Assembly: GCA_021158845.1 (NCBI GenBank)
Contig: JAGGSY010000163.1
Location: 1-18,539 of the forward strand
Direction: 5' to 3'
DNA: 18,539 nucleotides
DNA from: Caldisericia bacterium
GTDB taxonomy: Bacteria; Caldisericota; Caldisericia; B22-G15
Of the stretch, positions 14,526 to 18,539 are shown in pieces; positions within the stretch are counted from its first letter, which is position 1, and each line of letters opens with the position of its first letter. The position numbers and the translations under genes are program-made. Below the pieces are notes generated by a model. That model was not told the origin of the DNA, made no database searches, and saw only the letters and a list, made by a program, of their open reading frames with translations.

Positions 14526-15352
14526 TTGAATTTAAGAATGTTTCCTTTTCCTACCTTTCACCCGAAAGGATTGATGTACTTAAAAATGTTAATCTTAAGA
14601 TTGATAAGGGTGAATTTGTCAGCATAATAGGAAGAAACGGATCAGGTAAATCAACTCTTGCAAGATTAATATCGGTTCTCCTCCTCCCCTCAGAAGGGGA
14701 GGTTTTTGTTGATGGTATGAACACGAGGGAGGAGGAGAATCTTTACAAGATAAGAAGAAAGGTTGGCATGGTTTTTCAGAATCCAGACAACCAGATTGTT
14801 TCACAGATTGTGGAAGAAGATGTTGCCTTTGGGCTTGAAAATCTAAATTTTCCTCCAGATAAGATAAGAGAAAAGGTTGATGAGGTTCTTAAAGAGGTTG
14901 GTCTTTATGAATTTAAAAACTTTCCTCCCCATTTTCTTTCAGGGGGACAGAAGCAGAAACTTGCCATTGCAGGTGTTTTGGTTATGGAGCCAGAGTATCT
15001 TGTTCTTGATGAGCCAACCTCTCTTCTGGATCCAAGGGGAAGAAGGGATGTAATCAATTTAATATTGAAGTTACATAAGAAGGGTATAACCATAGTGCTT
15101 ATAACTCACAGAATGGAAGAAGCATCAATGTCACAGAGGGTAATAGTTTTAAATGATGGAAGGATAGAGATGGAAGGGTCACCTCAAGATGTCTTTAAAG
15201 AAGTTGAAAGGTTAAGGAGCATTGATCTATCCGTTCCTCCACTCACCTATCTTTCATATTTATTGAAGAAGGAAGGATACCCTCTGGAGGTAAAGCTTTG
15301 GAAGAGAGAGGATCTCTTAAGAGAGATATTGCAATTGAAGTTAAGGGTTTAA
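14522..15352 (+). CDS. ecfA1: ECF transporter ATPase, A1 subunit
   Basis: Cytoplasmic ATPase of an energy-coupling-factor importer (vitamins or metal ions). The 276 residues show Walker A GRNGSGKST at 37-45, Q-loop FQNPDNQ with Gln86, ABC signature LSGGQ at 139-143, Walker B YLVLDE at 159-164, and the switch His196. GTG start, overlapping rplQ by 4 bases. FQNPDNQ is the usual EcfA1 form. The gene runs 55 bases into ecfA2. The position after rplQ is the one typical of Firmicutes, where the module is shared by several S components (group II). An A1/A2 assignment by order and motif is likely but not certain. Confidence 0.94.
   Translation: MIEFKNVSFSYLSPERIDVLKNVNLKIDKGEFVSIIGRNGSGKSTLARLISVLLLPSEGEVFVDGMNTREEENLYKIRRKVGMVFQNPDNQIVSQIVEEDVAFGLENLNFPPDKIREKVDEVLKEVGLYEFKNFPPHFLSGGQKQKLAIAGVLVMEPEYLVLDEPTSLLDPRGRRDVINLILKLHKKGITIVLITHRMEEASMSQRVIVLNDGRIEMEGSPQDVFKEVERLRSIDLSVPPLTYLSYLLKKEGYPLEVKLWKREDLLREILQLKLRV
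15286..15290 (+). promoter_or_regulatory. Ribosome binding site deciding the ecfA2 TTG start
   Basis: GGAGG inside the ecfA1 coding region, 7 bases before TTG 15298. No ATG or GTG in the ecfA2 frame lies between here and the first conserved EcfA2 residues, so this site supports the TTG start and the long gene overlap. Confidence 0.75.
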
Positions 15353-16170
15353 GCTATATCTACAGCCGTGGACTTCCCTATGAAAAGGAAGCCTTAACTT
15401 CTGTAAGTATCAAGATTTTTAAAGGGGAAGCTGTGGGAATAGTTGGACACACAGGAAGTGGAAAATCTACACTTATTCAGCATTTTAACGGTCTTATCTT
15501 ACCACAGGTCGGAACTGTAAAAGTCTTTGGAGAAGAGATTAAAAATGATAAGAAGTTTTTAAAGGAGTTGAGGAGAAGGGTGGGTCTTGTTTTTCAATTT
15601 CCAGAATCCCAGCTCTTTGCAGAAACTGTTTACGATGACATTGCTTTTGGTCCAAGAAACCTAAAACTTCCAGAGGATGAGGTGAAGGAAAGGGTTATGT
15701 GGGCTATTAATGAAGTTGGTTTAACCAGTGAGTATCTTGATAGGTCTCCATTCTCTCTTTCAGGTGGTGAGAAGAGGAGGGTAGCAATAGCAGGGGTTCT
15801 TTCAATGAAACCCGAAATCCTTGTTCTTGATGAACCAACAGCAGGTCTTGATCCTCAGGGAACGGAAGAGATACTCTCTGTTGTTAAGAGGCTTAAGAGC
15901 GAGAAGGATGTAACAGTTATATTTGTTTCCCATTCTATGGAGGACATTTTATCCCTTGTTGATAGAATTTTTGTTCTAAAAGAGGGAAGGGTAGTTGTAG
16001 AAGGGAAGATTGAGGAAGTTTTTAAAAACAAGGAAATTGTTGAACTTTTTGATTTATCAGTGCCAGATATATTCCTTCTTGGTGAGGAACTGAAGGAAAA
16101 GGGATTTAAGATAGATGAGCCTTTTAGAGATCCCTTAATTGCAAAGAAGGAGATAGTGAAAAACATATGA
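15298..16170 (+). CDS. ecfA2: ECF transporter ATPase, A2 subunit
   Basis: Second ATPase of the ECF module, expected to pair with EcfA1. It has 290 residues. Walker A GHTGSGKST is at 50-58, Q-loop FQFPESQLF (the EcfA2 form) with Gln100, signature LSGGE at 154-158, Walker B ILVLDE at 174-179 and His212. The start is TTG at 15298: there is no in-frame ATG or GTG before the conserved IEVKGLSYIYSRGLPYEKEA, and GGAGG lies 7 bases upstream at 15286-15290. This makes a 55-base out-of-frame overlap with ecfA1. The C-terminal region after 250 is typical of EcfA proteins. It overlaps ecfT by 4 bases. Confidence 0.94.
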   Translation: MEERGSLKRDIAIEVKGLSYIYSRGLPYEKEALTSVSIKIFKGEAVGIVGHTGSGKSTLIQHFNGLILPQVGTVKVFGEEIKNDKKFLKELRRRVGLVFQFPESQLFAETVYDDIAFGPRNLKLPEDEVKERVMWAINEVGLTSEYLDRSPFSLSGGEKRRVAIAGVLSMKPEILVLDEPTAGLDPQGTEEILSVVKRLKSEKDVTVIFVSHSMEDILSLVDRIFVLKEGRVVVEGKIEEVFKNKEIVELFDLSVPDIFLLGEELKEKGFKIDEPFRDPLIAKKEIVKNI

Positions 16171-16967
16171 TTTCTAAAGACACTCTTATAGTCGGTCAGT
16201 ACTTTCCAGGTGAAGGGTTTGTTTACTCCCTTGATCCAAGGGGAAAGATGGTTTCATTCCTCATGATGATGATCTTCCTTTTCTTTATAAAGACCTTTTA
16301 CGGATTTATCCCCGTTTTCGTTTTGCTTTTGATACTCTTTATTCTTTCTAAAATCCCCATAAAGCATGTTTTAAAGGGGCTAAAACCAATACTTATTCTC
16401 CTTGTCTTTACCATATTTTTCCACCTCTTCTTCACAGAGGGACATGTAATATTCAAATTCTACTTCCTGAAACTCACAAGAGAGGGTATTATAAGGGGGA
16501 GTTTTATAGGTATAAGACTCATCCTCCTTATACTCATCTCTTCAATACTTACATTTACCACAACTCCCATTGAACTTACAAAGGGCCTTGAGTTTCTTCT
16601 TCTACCTCTTGAAAAGATTGGCTTTCCATCTGGTGAGCTTGTTATTATGATAACCATTGCTTTAAGATTTATTCCAGTGCTTATGGAAGAGGCAGAAAGG
16701 ATTATAAAGGCTCAAACCAGCAGAGGTGCTAACTTTGACGAAGGAAACATATTTAAGAGAGCCAAAAGCCTTATCCCCATTCTCGTTCCTCTTTTTGTTT
16801 CTGCCTTCAAAAGGGCAGAGGACCTTGCAGTGGCTATGGAGGTAAGATGTTTCCAGCCAGGAAAGAAGAGAACCTACATGAGGAAACTAAACTGGAGGTT
16901 TTCTGATACAGTCTTTCTTCTAATTTCAATTTTTGTAAGCATCTCCCCACTCATATTTGGTATTTAA
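16167..16967 (+). CDS. ecfT: ECF transporter transmembrane subunit EcfT
   Basis: Membrane scaffold that links the two ATPases to a substrate-binding S component. It has 266 residues. Hydrophobic segments lie at about 28-43, 46-62, 73-90, 112-132, 155-172 and 247-265. YSLDPRGKMVSFL at 20-32 is the usual start. The two coupling motifs in the long cytoplasmic helices are AQTSRGANF near 182-190 and AMEVRCF at 223-229. The second normally ends in Arg-Gly; here Cys228 replaces the Gly. It overlaps ecfA2 by 4 bases and its TAA overlaps the opposite-strand EamA stop. No S-component gene lies beside it. Confidence 0.93.
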   Translation: MISKDTLIVGQYFPGEGFVYSLDPRGKMVSFLMMMIFLFFIKTFYGFIPVFVLLLILFILSKIPIKHVLKGLKPILILLVFTIFFHLFFTEGHVIFKFYFLKLTREGIIRGSFIGIRLILLILISSILTFTTTPIELTKGLEFLLLPLEKIGFPSGELVIMITIALRFIPVLMEEAERIIKAQTSRGANFDEGNIFKRAKSLIPILVPLFVSAFKRAEDLAVAMEVRCFQPGKKRTYMRKLNWRFSDTVFLLISIFVSISPLIFGI

Positions 16968-17803
16968 CCTTCTTTCTGGGCAAGGAGGGCGGAGAGAAAG
17001 ATAAAAAGCATACCCACATAATTTATAATTCCATACACAACGCCTAAAAAGAGGAATTCAAAGAGTGCGGCAAAGATAGGTTCTGTGGCATAGATAAAGT
17101 TTGCCTTTATGGTGTTTTCTCTTGTCTGGAAAGTTAGTTGTATGTAGAAAGGAACAATAGTTGCAAAGAGAGAGGTTATTATTGCTCCCTTTAGAGAAAC
17201 AGTCGGTATGGGAATTGTCTTAACTCCTGTAGCTATTATGAATAGTCCAGAGAGGATAAGAACCACCCATACCTCCACAAATAGAAGTCCAAAGTTTTCC
17301 TCTTTTATGGATAAAAGTCCAACAAAAACAATGTGAAAAGCCCAGCATACAGCAGAAAGGATTGTAAGAACATCTCCAATGTTAATTGTATCTATTGAGA
17401 GTCCAAACATAAGGTATATTCCCACCGAAGCTAAAATAACAGCAAGCACTGTTCTAAACTTTATCTTTGTTTTGAGTATAAAGAGAGATATAAATGGAGT
17501 GAATAGCACTCCAAGAGATGTTAAAAATGCACTCTTTGATGGAGTTGTGTATTTTAAACCAACAGTTTGAAAAAAGTATCCAAAGAATAGGAAAATGCCA
17601 AGTATTACCCCTTTTACAAATATCTCATTTTTAATTTTTCTCTTTGTTAAAAACATAAATACTGTGAGAACAAGGAATGTTATACCAAACCTTAAAAATA
17701 GAAATGATACAGGATGATATACCTCAACACCCTGCTTAACAACAACAAAAGTAACTCCCCAAAGGATTGTAGCAACTATTAATGAGAGAGTATCCTTTCT
17801 CAT
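16964..17803 (-). CDS. EamA-family (drug/metabolite transporter superfamily) membrane protein
   Basis: 279-residue membrane protein with about ten hydrophobic segments, two EamA repeats of five. LWGVTFVVVKQG at 14-25 is the repeat-1 signature; GLKYTTPSKSAFLTSLGVLF at 82-101 and EPIFAALFEFLFLG at 241-254 are conserved DMT marks. The usual acidic residue after the last of these is Val here. Substrate cannot be told; relatives export amino acids, nucleotides or drugs. The start at 17803 has no ribosome site, but an extended -10 promoter lies 7 bases upstream. The gene is 27 bases after the CDP-alcohol phosphatidyltransferase-like gene and converges on ecfT. Confidence 0.92.
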   Translation of the reverse strand: MRKDTLSLIVATILWGVTFVVVKQGVEVYHPVSFLFLRFGITFLVLTVFMFLTKRKIKNEIFVKGVILGIFLFFGYFFQTVGLKYTTPSKSAFLTSLGVLFTPFISLFILKTKIKFRTVLAVILASVGIYLMFGLSIDTINIGDVLTILSAVCWAFHIVFVGLLSIKEENFGLLFVEVWVVLILSGLFIIATGVKTIPIPTVSLKGAIITSLFATIVPFYIQLTFQTRENTIKANFIYATEPIFAALFEFLFLGVVYGIINYVGMLFIFLSALLAQKEG

Positions 17804-17810
17804 GAAAAAT

Positions 17811-17819
17811 ATTATACCA
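17811..17819 (-). promoter_or_regulatory. Extended -10 promoter for the EamA gene
   Basis: On the minus strand the sequence reads TGGTATAAT (TG-n-TATAAT), a perfect extended -10 element. Seven bases (ATTTTTC) separate it from the ATG at 17803, so the predicted first transcribed base falls at or next to the A of the ATG. The hexamer at -35 spacing (AAACAC, 17839-17834) is poor, as extended -10 promoters allow. No Shine-Dalgarno sequence is present. Confidence 0.6.
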
Positions 17820-17830
17820 TTAGAAAGGGT

Positions 17831-18355
17831 TTAGTGTTTTTTATTTGCAAAATGATTTGCCTCTTTCTTTCCTTTAAGCCCATTTATGTAGCTTTCAACT
17901 ACCTCAAAGAACCTTTTGTGGAAAAGTATAAAGTTTACTACAATCCATATCCATGCAGTAATAGAGAGGATTTTGTATTCAAAAAAGGATATAACAAAGG
18001 GAGCAAAAACAACAGGAGCGGCAAATGTCATAGTTGTTGTTTTTGATGGGAAAAGCGCAATAAATGAAAAAGAAACAAGGTTATAAAGAGCAAAGAGGGT
18101 TAATGTTATCCTCCCAGAGAGATAGAAGTAGAGTAAAGTTGACCAGACAAAGATCATATCAAAGAGAAAATCATACTTTCCAAGTTTCCAAAATTTTCCT
18201 GTAGTTCTTGCTATATAACCATCAAGAATATCTGTTTCCCATGCAAATAGCACTGTGTAGAAAAAGATGGGAAAGGTATCTTTCGGAATTAAACCAAGAT
18301 AAATAACAAAGCCAGATGAGACAAGTCTTAAAAATGTCAAAATATCAGAGAACAT
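17831..18355 (-). CDS. CDP-alcohol phosphatidyltransferase-like membrane protein
   Basis: 174-residue membrane protein likely to belong to the phospholipid head-group transferase family (swaps CMP on a CDP-alcohol for another alcohol). The motif is D42-x2-D45-G46-x2-A49-R50-x8-G59-x2-D62-x3-D66. All catalytic Asp residues are present, but the spacing from the second Gly to the third Asp is one residue shorter than the standard G-x3-D. Hydrophobic segments lie at about 8-22, 28-39, 66-80, 83-102, 108-124 and 129-146. The C-terminal tail is basic (KGKKEANHFANKKH). GGAGG at 18360-18364 precedes the ATG closely. Substrate unknown; PgsA- or PssA-like activity is possible. Confidence 0.82.
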   Translation of the reverse strand: MFSDILTFLRLVSSGFVIYLGLIPKDTFPIFFYTVLFAWETDILDGYIARTTGKFWKLGKYDFLFDMIFVWSTLLYFYLSGRITLTLFALYNLVSFSFIALFPSKTTTMTFAAPVVFAPFVISFFEYKILSITAWIWIVVNFILFHKRFFEVVESYINGLKGKKEANHFANKKH

Positions 18356-18372
18356 ATTTCCTCCGCATATTT

Positions 18373-18400
18373 ATTATATAATAAGGAGAGTAAGTTTAAA
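18373..18400 (-). promoter_or_regulatory. Probable promoter for the CDP-alcohol phosphatidyltransferase-like gene
   Basis: The minus strand has TATAAT at 18378-18373 and a weak -35 candidate TTTAAA at 18400-18395 with a 16-base spacer. The -10 ends 17 bases before the ATG, which would give a leader of about 11 bases beginning at the GGAGG ribosome site. The AT-rich context makes chance matches likely; supported mainly by position. Confidence 0.45.
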
Positions 18401-18452
18401 ATTTCCTTTAAGGAGGAAAATCAAATAATTCTTTAATCTCATTAAATTAAGT

Positions 18453-18458
18453 TATAAT
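18453..18458 (+). promoter_or_regulatory. Probable -10 element for gltX
   Basis: TATAAT lies 30 bases before the gltX ATG, which would give a leader of about 23 bases that includes the AAAGGAGGAGAG ribosome site. I see no good -35 hexamer at 16-18 bases upstream. The leader is too short for a T-box. Confidence 0.45.
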
Positions 18459-18488
18459 TAATTAAAGACCTTGTTTAAAGGAGGAGAG

Positions 18489-18539
18489 ATGATTAGAGTT
18501 AGATTTCCGCCATCACCTACTGGATACATGCACATAGGG
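18489..18539 (+). CDS. gltX: Glutamyl-tRNA synthetase, N-terminus (partial)
   Basis: Seventeen codons are present: MIRVRFPPSPTGYMHIG, running off the window. RF-x-PSPTG-x-x-HIG is the class I synthetase HIGH-motif region of GluRS (family RFAPSPTGYLHIG), the enzyme that charges tRNA with glutamate. A strong AAAGGAGGAGAG site precedes the ATG. Whether it is discriminating GluRS or a second copy that misacylates tRNA-Gln cannot be told from this end. It is divergent from the CDP-alcohol phosphatidyltransferase-like gene. Confidence 0.9.
   Translation, partial: MIRVRFPPSPTGYMHIG

Noticed and set aside
16971..17001. Possible hairpin (TCTTTCT pairing with AGAAAGA) after ecfT as a terminator
   Set aside because: The stem is short and AT-rich, the loop long, and no T-run follows; it lies within the EamA coding region.
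17834..18046. Plus-strand 70-codon open frame opposite the CDP-alcohol phosphatidyltransferase-like gene
   Set aside because: It lies antisense to a well-supported membrane-protein gene, has no clear ribosome site, and its composition fits a reverse-strand shadow.
18356..18488. T-box or other riboswitch upstream of gltX
   Set aside because: The whole gap is 133 bases and the predicted gltX leader is only about 23 bases; no specifier or antiterminator structure was recognised.

Overview
The window is one very long, tightly packed ribosomal superoperon from an AT-rich bacterium, followed by a short opposite-strand pair and the first bases of a divergent gene. Arginine is written almost only as AGA/AGG, glycine mostly as GGA, and isoleucine often as ATA. 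Nearly every gene has a strong GGAGG-type ribosome binding site. The S14, S4, L24 and L36 proteins and the adenylate kinase lid all carry zinc ligands. ECF-transporter genes follow rplQ, as in Firmicutes. Together these suggest a thermophilic, deep-branching or Firmicutes-like lineage (for example Thermotogae, Dictyoglomus or Caldisericum relatives). The sequence alone does not let me name the species.

Layout. Bases 1-44 are the end of tuf (EF-Tu). From 52 to 8637 runs the classical S10-spc order: rpsJ, rplC, rplD, rplW, rplB, rpsS, rplV, rpsC, rplP, rpmC, rpsQ, rplN, rplX, rplE, rpsN, rpsH, rplF, rplR, rpsE, rplO. The gene for L30 (rpmD), usually between rpsE and rplO, is missing; those two genes overlap instead. 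From 8642 to 14525 come secY, adk, map, infA, rpmJ, rpsM, rpsK, rpsD, rpoA and rplQ. The map, infA and rpmJ genes sit between spc and alpha as in many Gram-positives. From 14522 to 16967 lie ecfA1, ecfA2 and ecfT, the energising module of an ECF vitamin/metal importer without an adjacent substrate-binding S component. No gap between the 34 consecutive plus-strand genes (tuf to ecfT) exceeds about 15 bases, and many genes overlap, so I see no room for internal intergenic promoters or leader regulators.

On the minus strand, 18355 to 16964, lie a CDP-alcohol phosphatidyltransferase-like membrane protein and an EamA-family transporter. The transporter's stop codon overlaps the ecfT stop codon. 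The 133-base gap 18356-18488 is a divergent promoter region; at 18489 gltX (glutamyl-tRNA synthetase) begins and runs off the window.

Most of the window is conserved translation, secretion and transcription machinery. The unusual points are: an RNA polymerase alpha subunit with what looks like a second, diverged helix-hairpin-helix repeat after the normal C-terminal domain; loss of L30; an extended -10 promoter placed for a leaderless EamA mRNA; a shortened catalytic motif in the CDP-alcohol phosphatidyltransferase-like protein; and long out-of-frame gene overlaps (55 bases in ecfA1/ecfA2). I found no mobile elements, CRISPR arrays, tRNA or rRNA genes, and no convincing intrinsic terminator. 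I see no evidence of a wholly new multi-gene system.
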